A stretch of 64,000 nucleotides of DNA. It comes from Paenibacillus sp. YN15. Lineage in GTDB: Bacteria > Bacillota > Bacilli > Paenibacillales > NBRC-103111. The position numbers were made by a program, and so were the translations under genes. The notes under the pieces are model-generated. The model was not told the origin of the DNA. It saw only the letters and a program-made list of their open reading frames with translations, and did no database searches. This document shows, piece after piece, positions 25,227 through 34,355 of the stretch (position 1 is its first letter; each line of letters opens with the position of its first letter). The DNA lies in NCBI RefSeq assembly GCF_003285005.1, contig NZ_QMFA01000007.1:101242-165241 (forward strand), in the 5' to 3' direction.

Positions 25227-26753
25227 TCAACTGCTAAAAGCGTTGGTTAAATAGGCCGATTGCGAATTGTAATTATTAATTGCGGTTTCCATAGCCGTAA
25301 ACTTAGTATAATACATAGTCTCCCGATCTGTCAGCCGGTCAGTCCATCGGTCGATTTCTTTATCCATTTGGGTGAGCTGCTTACCCATCAGGCTGTCTTC
25401 ATTCAAAGATGAAATATCTCCGTACTTAGAAGTTCCCGCTTTTTCAGAGATGCTGCCCATGGCTTTGAAGGTTTGAGCGTAAAGCCGTTCAGCAATTCCG
25501 GCGTTATTCCCGGATGCATCCCCCTTGGAATTGAACATGGCGGCAACAGCCTCAGGGTCGGCCTCAATAGCTTCCTTAAGCTTGGTCTCATCCAGATACA
25601 GCTTGCCGTTCTCCGAATAGGTTCCCGTCGTAATGCCAATAGAGCTAAGCGTCTTGTATTTGCTGCTGCCAGTCTCCACAAAACTGGAAATGGTCATTCG
25701 CATATTGCTGACCAGTTCGCTAAGGATGGTATCATTCTTCATTAAGCCGCTTTTGGCTTTTTCTTCCCAAAGCTTGATATCGTCCTCTTCCATTTCCTTC
25801 TTCTGCTCGTCAGTCAGAGGGGTATAATCCCGGTAACGTTTCTCTGTAATCTTCGAGGTTAGCGTGCTAAGCAACTCATTATAACTACTTATGAATGATT
25901 TCACAGATTCTACAATAGCATCTGCATCCGTACCTACTGTTACAGTAGAAGCGGCTGTGTTTTTCCCATTCAACGTAATAGTAGTGCCATTTATCGTAAA
26001 GGTATTGCTGTCGCGGGTTGTGGACATACCATTAATCTGTAGCTCAGCAGCGGAGCCTTTCACTGAATCAGAGGTAGAATTTGTAGCTGATACCTGAAGA
26101 ACATCCGTCAGGAAGCTGCCTTCAAACGTAATATACTCCTCATTTTTTTCCGTTCCGTTAGTTGCACCTGTATTCTTGGCAGTGAAGCTGATCTTCCCCT
26201 GGGCAGAATCATAAAATGCAATTACATTAGTTGTTTTGTTAATCCGGCTAATGACATCATTCAGAGAATCAGTTGTTGGATCAATAGTTACCGATGTGCC
26301 ATTAATTTTGATTGCCACGGAGGAAGAGCCTACATCGCCAGACAAGTTTTCATTCTGTGAAGATAATGTTTTGGAGGGATCGAAAGAGGAGCCATTGGCA
26401 GTATCCCGGATATCGCCACTGAACTTTGATGCGGCAACAGCCAACGTGTCTACTTTGATCGTATAGCTGCCGTTAGCAGCACCGCCTGTTGCAGTCGCTG
26501 TAACAGCAGTTGTATCCCCACTAACAGTGGCTTTTTTCGCAGCCAACGTCTTTTCCATTTTAAACGCAGAAAGCTTGTTATTACGGAAGTCCAGCAGCTT
26601 CGAGTTCAATTCTTTATATGTATCCCGCTGCCACTGAAGTATTTGCTTCTGTTGCTTTTTTTTATCAAAAGGTATTCTTTCTGTTTTCATAAGATTGGCA
26701 ACCAGCGTATCAATATCCATACCGGAAGCCAACCCGCTAATGCGCGTACTCAT
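25227..26753 (-). CDS. fliD: Flagellar hook-associated protein 2 (filament cap)
   Basis: 508 residues. The N-terminus (STRISGLASGMDIDTLV, then LMKTERIP) and the C-terminal helix (MDKEIDRWTDRLTDRETMYYTKFTAMETAI) are the conserved ends that fold together. The middle is variable, Ser/Thr/Asn-rich and surface exposed. It caps the filament and folds flagellin as it emerges. Followed by fliS after 25 bases. Confidence 0.96.
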   Translation of the reverse strand: MSTRISGLASGMDIDTLVANLMKTERIPFDKKKQQKQILQWQRDTYKELNSKLLDFRNNKLSAFKMEKTLAAKKATVSGDTTAVTATATGGAANGSYTIKVDTLAVAASKFSGDIRDTANGSSFDPSKTLSSQNENLSGDVGSSSVAIKINGTSVTIDPTTDSLNDVISRINKTTNVIAFYDSAQGKISFTAKNTGATNGTEKNEEYITFEGSFLTDVLQVSATNSTSDSVKGSAAELQINGMSTTRDSNTFTINGTTITLNGKNTAASTVTVGTDADAIVESVKSFISSYNELLSTLTSKITEKRYRDYTPLTDEQKKEMEEDDIKLWEEKAKSGLMKNDTILSELVSNMRMTISSFVETGSSKYKTLSSIGITTGTYSENGKLYLDETKLKEAIEADPEAVAAMFNSKGDASGNNAGIAERLYAQTFKAMGSISEKAGTSKYGDISSLNEDSLMGKQLTQMDKEIDRWTDRLTDRETMYYTKFTAMETAINNYNSQSAYLTNAFSS

Positions 26754-26765
26754 AATGATCCCCTC

Positions 26766-27158
26766 CTATCTGCGTTCATCAACGAGAATGCCAGCCATCT
26801 CCCATAGCCGCGCTACAAAATCCATGGTCTTCTCCGGCGGTATCTCCCGAATCACTTCACCGGAATCGCTGTTTACAACCTTGACCATAATTTGGTTAGT
26901 CTTCTCATGAACAGAAAACTTCAGGGAAGTCTGAGTTCCTTGCAGCGCCTTCACTGAACGCTCAATGGCCCGGATCAACTGCTCCTCGCTGATGGGGACC
27001 GCTTCGCCTTGAAGCTCGGCTTGTTTTAAGTCTCTGCTGGTTTGAACCGTTACAACATCTTTTGTCATGTCTCTCGCAATTTCCTTCACGCGAACCGGCA
27101 GCTCCGGTACAGAAGCCGGATAACCGGACTGGCCGAATGAAATATCATTTGCTCCCAT
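26766..27158 (-). CDS. flaG: FlaG family flagellar protein
   Basis: 130 residues starting MGANDISFGQSG at 27158, preceded by GGGAGGAA; an ATG eight codons upstream lacks a ribosome binding site. The C-terminal about 80 residues carry the FlaG pattern LKFSVHEKTNQIMVKVVNSDSGEVIREIPPEK (over residues about 75-110), ending in an aromatic/Leu helix. The equivalent of yvyC in B. subtilis; involved in filament length in some species. 12 bases before fliD. Confidence 0.92.
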   Translation of the reverse strand: MGANDISFGQSGYPASVPELPVRVKEIARDMTKDVVTVQTSRDLKQAELQGEAVPISEEQLIRAIERSVKALQGTQTSLKFSVHEKTNQIMVKVVNSDSGEVIREIPPEKTMDFVARLWEMAGILVDERR

Positions 27159-27226
27159 AATGTTTCCTCCCACGCTCATCAATTATATGATATATATCGG
27201 AGAAGGAGAGAGGAATTATTATAGGA

Positions 27227-28309
27227 CTATTGGATATTAATCTCGGTGTGAATGATACCGACACTTCCAAGACCGCCAACACAATAAGAATCTGTGTTTA
27301 AATACTTCCTTTCATCACCAGAGTATGGATGGGTGTAGAAATTCTCTATAAAATTGCGTACCGGTTTGTCTTCTTCAAATATGCAAGAGCTATATAACTG
27401 CCCTAGCAAGTCCCCCAGGAACGTCTTGACAAGCTGATTGCCAAAATTGGCTATCATATGAACAGGTTCTCCAATCCCCAATGCCAGATACTTCTTAGAA
27501 AAGTCAAACAAATCATATGCAAAGCGATGACTATAGAACATCTCAAGGCTCAGTAGCTCCGGAGTCTCAAAGACATAATTCATCAGTACATTTCGGCTCT
27601 GGACGTCCAGACAAGGGGCCAGGTAGGAAACGCTTGAAGGCTGGAGACTGGATAAATGCGTTTCTTGAAGGATGGCGCTTTTTCGCGGATTTATAAAAGA
27701 ATCAAGCAATTCCGCACCTATAAAAACAAAATCTCCTGGAGCATGAAGTAAACCATACGAGCCTAAACATCCTGATATGTTTGGAAGAAGGTAGGTTGGG
27801 CCAGAAAAATATGATCCTTGGACGCCCTGAAATTCGGGAAATTTAGACAAAAGATATAATTGTTCTTTATTGCGGATATCCCATGAACGAATTCGTGTTT
27901 GCTCCTTAGCCTTTTTAAACTGATTAATGGTCACTTTCTCCACATATTTCGCGTTCTGAAAAACCAAGGATACAATAAAAATAAGATCTCCCAGTTCACG
28001 TTGAACCTGCCGCCCATAACAATCAAACGTAACTTGTGATTTATTTCCATGGATGAAAAGAGCGTTTGTAGAAATTTCAAATGAATATGGATCAATCGTA
28101 CCTTTTGTGTGGAACCCATCTAAATTCTGAACAATATGCTCAATTATTTTTACCAGTTTCGGCTCTGTGCTGCCTTTCCCTAAATATCCTGATACCAAAG
28201 CGCCAGCAAGTCTTTGGGCAAAGTATTTTTGGTATCGCAAAAAAGGTTCACTATTCATGATATAACCACAACAGGAGTACAAATTATGCAAAGTCGAATA
28301 GGAAAGCAT
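27227..28309 (-). CDS. Unrecognised protein with a possible PD-(D/E)XK nuclease core
   Basis: About 360 residues, AT-rich compared with its neighbours, lying between flaG and hag where I know no conserved flagellar gene. The start at 28309 has GGAATGAGG upstream; MNSEPFLRYQ at 28258 is the alternative but has no clear ribosome binding site. In residues about 95-160 (28309 start) there is an ELGDLIFIV strand, then TINQFKKAK, then KEQLYLLSKFPEF. GDL-x(n)-QxK followed by a Gln/Leu-rich helix and a WP/FP-F turn is what I recall from restriction-like nucleases of the PD-(D/E)XK fold, with Asp108 and Lys132 as the putative metal-site residues. This is pattern recognition only. No signal peptide, no membrane helix. 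Flagellin or glycan modification cannot be excluded. It follows the hag terminator and no own promoter is evident. Confidence 0.6.
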   Translation of the reverse strand: MLSYSTLHNLYSCCGYIMNSEPFLRYQKYFAQRLAGALVSGYLGKGSTEPKLVKIIEHIVQNLDGFHTKGTIDPYSFEISTNALFIHGNKSQVTFDCYGRQVQRELGDLIFIVSLVFQNAKYVEKVTINQFKKAKEQTRIRSWDIRNKEQLYLLSKFPEFQGVQGSYFSGPTYLLPNISGCLGSYGLLHAPGDFVFIGAELLDSFINPRKSAILQETHLSSLQPSSVSYLAPCLDVQSRNVLMNYVFETPELLSLEMFYSHRFAYDLFDFSKKYLALGIGEPVHMIANFGNQLVKTFLGDLLGQLYSSCIFEEDKPVRNFIENFYTHPYSGDERKYLNTDSYCVGGLGSVGIIHTEINIQ

Positions 28310-28336
28310 ATACGACCTCATTCCTTTGGGAAATAT

Positions 28337-28363
28337 AAAAAGAGAGACCCCGTAGAGTCTCCC
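28337..28363 (-). terminator. hag terminator
   Basis: Short stem GAGAC/GTCTC (28344-28348 with 28357-28361), extendable by weaker pairs, then five T on the minus strand. It lies 20 bases after the hag stop. Confidence 0.7.
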
Positions 28364-28381
28364 TTGTTGATGAATCTAAAA

Positions 28382-29755
28382 TTAACGCAGCAATTGCAGT
28401 ACGCCTTGCGGTTGTTGGTTGGCTTGAGCCAGCATGGCTTGGGCAGCTTGAGTCAGGATGTTGTTCTTGGTGAACTCGGTCATTTCCTTAGCCATGTCTA
28501 CATCGCGAATACGGGATTCAGCAGCAGTCAGGTTTTCGGAGGAAGTACCGAGATTGTTGATGGTGTGTTCAAGGCGATTTTGGTAAGCACCAAGCTTAGC
28601 ACGTTCACCGGAGACAGAAGTCAAAGCTTTGTCGATTATAGCAATTGCACTGGATGCATTTTCAGCAGTGGAAACATCAATGCTGTCTACGCCAAGAGAC
28701 TTGGCTCCCATATCACCAATTGTCATCTTGAAGGTTTGACCTTCATTGGCACCAATTTGCATGGTCAGTTCATCTTTATTAACTGTCAAAGTTGCTGTAT
28801 CGGTAGCAGCTCCACCAACATTCAGAACAAGACCTTTTAATGCTCCGCTGTTAACAGTTAATACGCGGCCATCTTTGCTATCAGCCGTTACATTAGCTGC
28901 TACACCATCAATAGTAATCGCTGCATCGGCACCCGTCACAGCTTTGCCAGCATCAGCGGCAGTATACAAAGTTGCCAATGCATTACCAGCAAGAGTAATC
29001 GACTTGTTACCAAATTCTGTCCTATCCAACTGCAAAGCATCGTCTGCATCAATAGATGCAACAACACCGGTTTTAGAAGAGTACTCGTTAATCTTGTTAA
29101 CGATTTGGTCAGCAGTATATGTTCCGTTTTCAAAAGTAATTGTTGTACCATTAAGAACAAGCGAGTTATTACTATCAGTAATCGTTACTCCGGATGCAAG
29201 ATCAGCAGTACCAACAGTTGTTGTTTTAGCTGCAGCAGTTGTAACCTCAACGGCGTAGGTACCCGATACAATCGTACCTGCCAATGCAGACTTCACACTT
29301 GCTGCATTTACATCACTAGACACTGCTTTGGTACCAAAATCACCTTTCATCAGGGTCTTGGTATTAAATTCAGTTGTGTTTGCAATTCGATCAATCTCGT
29401 CAACCAATTGACTAATTTCTTTTTGAAGCTCTCCACGATCGGTATCAGTATTGGTGTCGTTGGTAGCTTGGACTGCCAGTTCACGCATACGCTGCAGAAT
29501 GCTGTGAGTTTCATTCAAAGCACCTTCAGCGGTTTGAATCAAGGAGATGGCATCTTGTGAGTTCTTTTGCGCCATGTCCAAACCACGGATTTGACCGCGC
29601 ATTTTTTCGGAGATGGCCAGACCAGCAGCGTCATCTCCAGCACGGTTTATGCGAAGACCGGAAGACAACTTTTCCAAAGACTTGGAAGATGCGGAGTTGT
29701 TGGAAGCCAAAGCGCGGTTGGTGTTCAGAGCCGCAATGTTGTGATTAATTCTCAT
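28382..29755 (-). CDS. hag: Flagellin
   Basis: Filament subunit, 457 residues. The D0/D1 N-terminus (MRINHNIAALNTNRALASNN, LSSGLRINRAGDDAAGLAIS) and C-terminus (ESRIRDVDMAKEMTEF, then ILTQAAQAMLAQANQQPQ, ending LLR) are canonical. The central about 230 residues are a variable, Thr/Ala/Asp-rich D2/D3 region, longer than in the 304-residue B. subtilis Hag, so the filament should carry an extra outer domain. A sigma-D promoter and a CsrA-binding hairpin precede it; ribosome binding site AGGGAGGAAG. Confidence 0.98.
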   Translation of the reverse strand: MRINHNIAALNTNRALASNNSASSKSLEKLSSGLRINRAGDDAAGLAISEKMRGQIRGLDMAQKNSQDAISLIQTAEGALNETHSILQRMRELAVQATNDTNTDTDRGELQKEISQLVDEIDRIANTTEFNTKTLMKGDFGTKAVSSDVNAASVKSALAGTIVSGTYAVEVTTAAAKTTTVGTADLASGVTITDSNNSLVLNGTTITFENGTYTADQIVNKINEYSSKTGVVASIDADDALQLDRTEFGNKSITLAGNALATLYTAADAGKAVTGADAAITIDGVAANVTADSKDGRVLTVNSGALKGLVLNVGGAATDTATLTVNKDELTMQIGANEGQTFKMTIGDMGAKSLGVDSIDVSTAENASSAIAIIDKALTSVSGERAKLGAYQNRLEHTINNLGTSSENLTAAESRIRDVDMAKEMTEFTKNNILTQAAQAMLAQANQQPQGVLQLLR

Positions 29756-29769
29756 GATATTACTTCCTC

Positions 29770-29806
29770 CCTGAAGTGGTATGTAGCATCCACGTCCTTG
29801 TGGATG
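29770..29806 (-). promoter_or_regulatory. CsrA-binding hairpin and Shine-Dalgarno site in the hag leader
   Basis: On the minus strand CATCCAC-AAGGAC-GTGGATG (29787-29806) is a 7-bp stem showing GGA in its loop, the ideal CsrA target. A second GGA lies in the ribosome binding site CAGGGAGGAAG (about 29764-29775). This two-site layout is how CsrA represses hag translation in B. subtilis. Confidence 0.85.
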
Positions 29807-29858
29807 TTAGGACTATCAGACTAAGGTCGGCCGCCCTTGTCGAATAGCTGCTATTTCT

Positions 29859-29885
29859 ATTATCGGACAATCCTGTCCGCTTTTG
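29859..29885 (-). promoter_or_regulatory. Sigma-D promoter of hag
   Basis: CAAA (29882-29885), 15 bases, CCGATAAT (29859-29866) on the minus strand, against the sigma-D consensus TAAA-N15-GCCGATAT. Confidence 0.75.
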
Positions 29886-29906
29886 AAGAGTCTTCTGCAA
29901 AAAAAT

Positions 29907-30140
29907 TTATGTTTTTCCCCGTTTTTCGAGTTTTTTCAAACCCTCGAGCCCTATCGTCATTTTGGCTGCTTCTTTATTGGCCTCTTGAATTCCGGTGTAT
30001 ATCTCCTTTCGGTAAATATCCACCTCCTTGGGGGCTTGAATGCCCAGCTTTACCACATCCCCTTCCACTCCCAGGACCGTGACCTCAATTCCGTCACCAA
30101 TGATAATGGCTTCTCCTTTTTTGCGCGAAAGTACCAGCAT
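29907..30140 (-). CDS. csrA: Carbon storage regulator CsrA
   Basis: RNA-binding translational repressor of 77 residues. It begins [20 protein letters not shown], including the Arg6 and the GEAI(I/M)I core strand, with an [18 protein letters not shown]-contact strand and a longer C-terminal helix typical of Firmicutes. ATG at 30140 after GAGGAGGG. 2 bases after fliW and just upstream of its target hag. Confidence 0.97.
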   Translation of the reverse strand: MLVLSRKKGEAIIIGDGIEVTVLGVEGDVVKLGIQAPKEVDIYRKEIYTGIQEANKEAAKMTIGLEGLKKLEKRGKT

Positions 30141-30142
30141 CG

Positions 30143-30604
30143 TTATCCCTCCTCTGCAAAAGACTGCACGGACGGATCAGCTGGAAAGAGGCTGTGTCGA
30201 GTGGTATATCCCGTATTCTGAAGCACCAGTTGTTTGCCGTTCAAGGTACGTCTGTTCATTACGATAGGGGCAAGCAAATTGGCAGTAGCCTTCTCAAACT
30301 CGCCGCTTGCGGTTACCACACAATAGAGGGCCACATCTTCTTCCGTCTCCAGGCCCAGCTCCTTCTGCACCTGATCGGGAATATCCACCGTGTACTCCGG
30401 GAAGAAGTGAAACGGATCTGCCAGAAGGAAATGCAGCTCCGCCGGCTCAAGCGCCTGCAGAAAGGAAAAGGGCAGCTCAGGGTCAGGCATTAACAACAGG
30501 TACTGATGCACCTCCTCAAAACCAGGTATCCCGTTTCGAAAGTGGATAATATCCTTATCTTCGTACTCCACCGTACCCATGACCATGGTCTCAACAATTG
30601 CCAC
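30143..30604 (-). CDS. fliW: Flagellar assembly factor FliW
   Basis: Antagonist of CsrA that also binds flagellin, so free flagellin releases FliW-mediated control and represses its own synthesis. 153 residues from a GTG at 30604, which has AGGAGTG eight bases upstream; the more distant ATG at 30634 has none. Conserved segments [48 protein letters not shown] and a closing [20 protein letters not shown] run are present (each spread over the chain). Next to csrA and hag. Confidence 0.96.
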   Translation of the reverse strand: MAIVETMVMGTVEYEDKDIIHFRNGIPGFEEVHQYLLLMPDPELPFSFLQALEPAELHFLLADPFHFFPEYTVDIPDQVQKELGLETEEDVALYCVVTASGEFEKATANLLAPIVMNRRTLNGKQLVLQNTGYTTRHSLFPADPSVQSFAEEG

Positions 30605-30635
30605 TTTAGAATCACTCCTGTTCTTATGATTCAAA

Positions 30636-30668
30636 CAAAAAAAGCTACGGAAGCATCATCCATAGCCT
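30636..30668 (-). terminator. Terminator/attenuator between the YviE-like gene and fliW
   Basis: GCTACGGA (30644-30651) with TCCATAGC (30659-30666), one mismatch, then seven T on the minus strand. It would limit read-through from flgK-flgL into fliW-csrA. Confidence 0.7.
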
Positions 30669-30680
30669 GATTATACCTAA

Positions 30681-31250
30681 CTACATCTGTAAATCAATTT
30701 GGGGTGGTATGATTTCCACCTTGCCGTACTGCTGCATATAAATATCCAGCTTGCCCCGGATATAGCTGACCTCGGGCCGGTTTACTCTGGCCTCCACATC
30801 CAACCGTCCCTCCTGAACTTGAATGTCCGGCTTGTGCGCTGTATATTGAAGCTCCACATTGTCATAAGAAGCAGGGCCGGGGTAATTAAATTCATGAAAT
30901 TTGTAGGCCTCTTCTTGCCCGATATCCGCAATGGCGTTGGCCCTGGTATGAATAGCGGCCAGCCGATTGCCCCGCTCTACTGCCTTTGCTACCCCTTGAA
31001 GCGCAACATTGGCGGCTTCCGAATAAATCCGGTTCATGGTCTGCAGGTGTCCGCCAATGGCCAGTCCGTCCCATGCTGCCGACTGATCGATTTGAAGCTC
31101 GCCGTTGGGTGAATGGATGGAGATCTGCGGACGGGTAGTCTTCAATTCCAAAGTAGGTCTGGGCTGCTTCATGTCGTAACGGCCAAGGTCAGCATCAATG
31201 CCCAGCAGGGCAGGCTCTTGCCGGATACTGATCATAGGGATGGACGGCAT
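30681..31250 (-). CDS. yviE: DUF6470 (YviE-like) protein
   Basis: 189 residues, no signal peptide. It starts MPSIPMISIRQEPALLGIDAD and has an internal region of Ala-rich helix (AANVALQGVAKAVERGNRLA) and a C-terminal beta-rich half with alternating (E/D)V pairs and repeated GKLDI/GRLDVEA-like strands. Conserved by position between flgL and fliW in many Bacillales; function unknown. Confidence 0.85.
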   Translation of the reverse strand: MPSIPMISIRQEPALLGIDADLGRYDMKQPRPTLELKTTRPQISIHSPNGELQIDQSAAWDGLAIGGHLQTMNRIYSEAANVALQGVAKAVERGNRLAAIHTRANAIADIGQEEAYKFHEFNYPGPASYDNVELQYTAHKPDIQVQEGRLDVEARVNRPEVSYIRGKLDIYMQQYGKVEIIPPQIDLQM

Positions 31251-31274
31251 ATTCTTCCCCCTCCCTCAATACAA

Positions 31275-32171
31275 TTAACGCAGAAAATCTATTAAACTGG
31301 AGCTGATCAGTTTGGCCCCTACAGCCAGGGATGCCTGATACACATTTTCGCCAGCCTTCAGGTTAGTAATAACCGTGGGAATATCCGCATCCTCTGTTTT
31401 GGATTGGAGACTTTGCAGATTCACGCCAATATCCTCCAACCGGTCCTGGGCCAGCTCAATTCGGTTGGTTTTGGCGCCAATCTCCGAACGCAAAGCCAAA
31501 AACGAGTTGATCCGGTCATCCAGAGTGCCGATCAGATTGGAAACCGTTGTCTGGTCCCCCGATCCAAGAGCATTGGACAAATCGTCCAGCACCTTGAAGG
31601 CGTTGTCCGCAGCGCCAGGGCTTCCAAAAACGGCAGCCCCGTTAATGTTTACAGGAAGCGTCACGCCGACACCGATTTCAAACTGGATGCTGCCGGTGTC
31701 AACGGGATCAGTAGCAGCTGTTGCCAGATCATAAGGCTTGGTATCCGTCTTCTGTCCGTTAAACACATACTTACCATTAAACTGGCTGTTACCAATCGTC
31801 AGCAATTGCTCCCGAAGCTGGTCAACCTCACTTTTTATAGCATCAAGAGCCGTTTCTGGATTAGTTCCGTTAGCTCCGCTCACTGCCAATTCCCTCACCC
31901 GTTGAAGCACCGAATTGGCCTGATCAAGAGTGGTATCCGTATATTCCAGCCAGGAGAGGGCATTGTCCACATTTTTCTGGTACTGATCGTTAGAAGACAG
32001 CTCACTCCGGTACCGCATGGAATAGCTGATTCCAACAGGATCATCCGACGGCTTGTTAATCGTTCTGCCTGTAGCCAGCTGATTCTGTAGATAGGAGTTT
32101 TTCTTTACGTTATTGCTCAGATTACGCAGCAGCTGCGTATTCATCATGCCTTGCGTCACACGGTTTGGCAT
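31275..32171 (-). CDS. flgL: Flagellar hook-associated protein 3
   Basis: Hook-filament junction protein, 298 residues. N-terminal flagellin-like domain (NRVTQGMMNTQLLRNLSNN, then LATGRTINKPSDDPVGI) and C-terminal ASLAVGAKLISSSLIDFL helix are conserved. Follows flgK by 37 bases. Confidence 0.96.
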   Translation of the reverse strand: MPNRVTQGMMNTQLLRNLSNNVKKNSYLQNQLATGRTINKPSDDPVGISYSMRYRSELSSNDQYQKNVDNALSWLEYTDTTLDQANSVLQRVRELAVSGANGTNPETALDAIKSEVDQLREQLLTIGNSQFNGKYVFNGQKTDTKPYDLATAATDPVDTGSIQFEIGVGVTLPVNINGAAVFGSPGAADNAFKVLDDLSNALGSGDQTTVSNLIGTLDDRINSFLALRSEIGAKTNRIELAQDRLEDIGVNLQSLQSKTEDADIPTVITNLKAGENVYQASLAVGAKLISSSLIDFLR

Positions 32172-32208
32172 CTGTTCTCCATCTCCAATCCCTTACGCGG
32201 TGCTATTA

Positions 32209-33786
32209 TTATCTGCCGACAACGCCCATACTGTTGATTACCTTGTCCAGCATCTCGTCAAAGGTAGTCAGAACTCTTGCCGCGGCATTATAAGAATGCT
32301 GATACTTGATCATATTGGCCATTTCCTCATCCAGGGACACTCCGCTTACAGACTGGCGGCGGGAGTCCACCTGATCCACCAGCACCTGTTGATTGGTGGA
32401 TTGCCGACTGGCTTCTTGAGACTGGATGCCCAACTGGCCCACAAAAGCCTGAAAAAAGTTGTCCAGCGTACCTGAGGCCAGTGCTACCCCTCCACTACTG
32501 GTTGGATCAAAATTAAATTGGGAATTTTTCAGTCCGGCGATTACGAGCGACAAGTTGTTATTACCCACCAACAGCTTCTCAGTGCCAGTCGCTGTATCCT
32601 GATAAGTGCCCATGGAAGCGGCAATTTTGGCTACATTATTCACGATATTGGGGTTTACTGTAACACTCTCGGCATTAAATTCCGTAGCGCCCGCCTTTAA
32701 GGTAAAGAAGGGTTCCCCTTTCGTCAATGTGGCTTCCCCGGTATATCCCAGCTGATGCAGCTGGTTGATGCCGTTCACCTTTACCGTCAAATCAGCTGTC
32801 AATGTTCTGGAGGCGCCTGTATAAGTCACTCCGTTCAGCACCGTCCCCTCCGGCAATACGCTGCCTTTGGGAATCGTAACCGTTGTTTCCCCTTCAACGA
32901 AGGATTTCACCATGGTATCCAGCTGCTTCTGATAATTGGCAACATAACTGTCTCGGGACACGATCAGGCCATAGGCTTCGCCGCTGCTCAAATCTCCGGA
33001 GGCGTAAGCATCTTGCAAGGTTTGTGAGGTAACCGTTGTACTAACGGTCCTGCCGTTAACCAGTTCAATTCCGCCAACCCGAATCGCATACCCGCTGGCT
33101 GATTCGGTAACGCTAACATTGGCAATCCCCGACAATTCGTCCACCAGCAAATCACGCTGATCCCGCAAATCATTGGCGTCATTGCCCAGCCCTTCAATCC
33201 GGTAAATTTCCTGATTCAGCGCTGCCACCTGCTGCGTAATGGAATTGATCTGCGCAACCTGGACATCTATGCCGCTGGTTAAGTCTGCGGAGAGATCCTT
33301 CAGCTTCTGGGAGGTATTGTTGAAGGCATCCGTCAGTGCGAGTGCATTCTCCTTGACAACTGCCCGGGCCGTCAGATTATCCGGCGCCTTGCTCAGTTCC
33401 TGCCAGGCATTCCAGAAATTCTGAACAACTTGACGGATTCCCGTATCGGAGGGTTCGTTAATAATGGCCTCCAGCTTCTCCAGGGTATCCGCTCTTGTCG
33501 ACCATTCTCCAAGACTCTTATTTTCGTTATAATATTGGCTGTCGAGAAACTTCTCCCGCACCCGCTTGATATAATCGAATTCCACGCCTTGGCCCAATTG
33601 GCCGGGAGCATTGGACCGCATCAGGCCCGGAGCTTCGATGGGACGGGAGGCCACCAAATTGACCACCTGCCGGGAATAGCCCTTGGTATCCGCATTGGCG
33701 ATGTTATGGCCTGTTGTGGATAATGCCGTCTGATGGGCAAACAAGCTTCTTTTGGATATTTCGATTCCACCGAATGTAGATCCCAT
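32209..33786 (-). CDS. flgK: Flagellar hook-associated protein 1
   Basis: First junction protein, 525 residues. N-terminus GIEISKRSLFAHQTALSTTGHNIANADTKGYSRQVV (residues about 7-42) carries the rod/hook N-motif; C-terminus SGVSLDEEMANMIKYQHSYNAAARVLTTFDEMLD carries the matching helix. The middle domain shows standard length for Bacillales. Downstream of flgN by 16 bases. Confidence 0.97.
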   Translation of the reverse strand: MGSTFGGIEISKRSLFAHQTALSTTGHNIANADTKGYSRQVVNLVASRPIEAPGLMRSNAPGQLGQGVEFDYIKRVREKFLDSQYYNENKSLGEWSTRADTLEKLEAIINEPSDTGIRQVVQNFWNAWQELSKAPDNLTARAVVKENALALTDAFNNTSQKLKDLSADLTSGIDVQVAQINSITQQVAALNQEIYRIEGLGNDANDLRDQRDLLVDELSGIANVSVTESASGYAIRVGGIELVNGRTVSTTVTSQTLQDAYASGDLSSGEAYGLIVSRDSYVANYQKQLDTMVKSFVEGETTVTIPKGSVLPEGTVLNGVTYTGASRTLTADLTVKVNGINQLHQLGYTGEATLTKGEPFFTLKAGATEFNAESVTVNPNIVNNVAKIAASMGTYQDTATGTEKLLVGNNNLSLVIAGLKNSQFNFDPTSSGGVALASGTLDNFFQAFVGQLGIQSQEASRQSTNQQVLVDQVDSRRQSVSGVSLDEEMANMIKYQHSYNAAARVLTTFDEMLDKVINSMGVVGR

Positions 33787-33802
33787 TCATGCTCCTCCTT
33801 TC

Positions 33803-34303
33803 TTATGCTCTTGAGTCGAACATACCAGTTCGTTTATAGCCCTGCTGCGCGGCAGAGGGATTATGGTACACCACATCATCCTCGGGAGGGCCCAGCACCA
33901 GATCCATGGAATACTCAATAAAGGCCAGCGACTGCCTGATCAATTGCTGGTTGAGCTCATTTGCTTCCTTCAACCGGGATAGAGTGTGGCTCAATGTCTG
34001 CTGCGCCTGCTGCAGACGGGCCTTGTCCTCTGCCTTGAATAGAAGCACGATCAAATCGCTCACGGAAATCTTTGGGTTAGGGCGGTAGCATTTCTGGACC
34101 AGAAACGCATTTACCGCTTCCGTCCGTTTACCCTCCAGCTCATTTAGCTGGCGTACCAGAAGATTCTCCTTGTGCACAATCTGGTTCAGGTCCTCCACCC
34201 GGTTGGCGATCAGGACCTCTTTCTTGCGACAAGCCAGATCAAGCATCGCTGCGTAGAGCAGATTCATTTCCTCCAGGCATTGAATGACATCGTTGATGGA
34301 CAT
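33803..34303 (-). CDS. flgN: FlgN-like chaperone for FlgK and FlgL
   Basis: 166 residues, all-helical, with the FlgN pattern of an N-terminal helix pair (LEEMNLLYAAMLDLACRKKE, then NQIVHKENLLVRQLNELEGKR) and a C-terminal RLKEANELNQQLIRQSLAFIEYSMDL helix. Equivalent to yvyG. It keeps hook-associated proteins unfolded for export. Between flgM and flgK. Confidence 0.9.
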   Translation of the reverse strand: MSINDVIQCLEEMNLLYAAMLDLACRKKEVLIANRVEDLNQIVHKENLLVRQLNELEGKRTEAVNAFLVQKCYRPNPKISVSDLIVLLFKAEDKARLQQAQQTLSHTLSRLKEANELNQQLIRQSLAFIEYSMDLVLGPPEDDVVYHNPSAAQQGYKRTGMFDSRA

Positions 34304-34355
34304 GATGTGAACCTGCCTTCCGAACTAAGATTTCTAGCGCCTGAGTTATTCGGGT

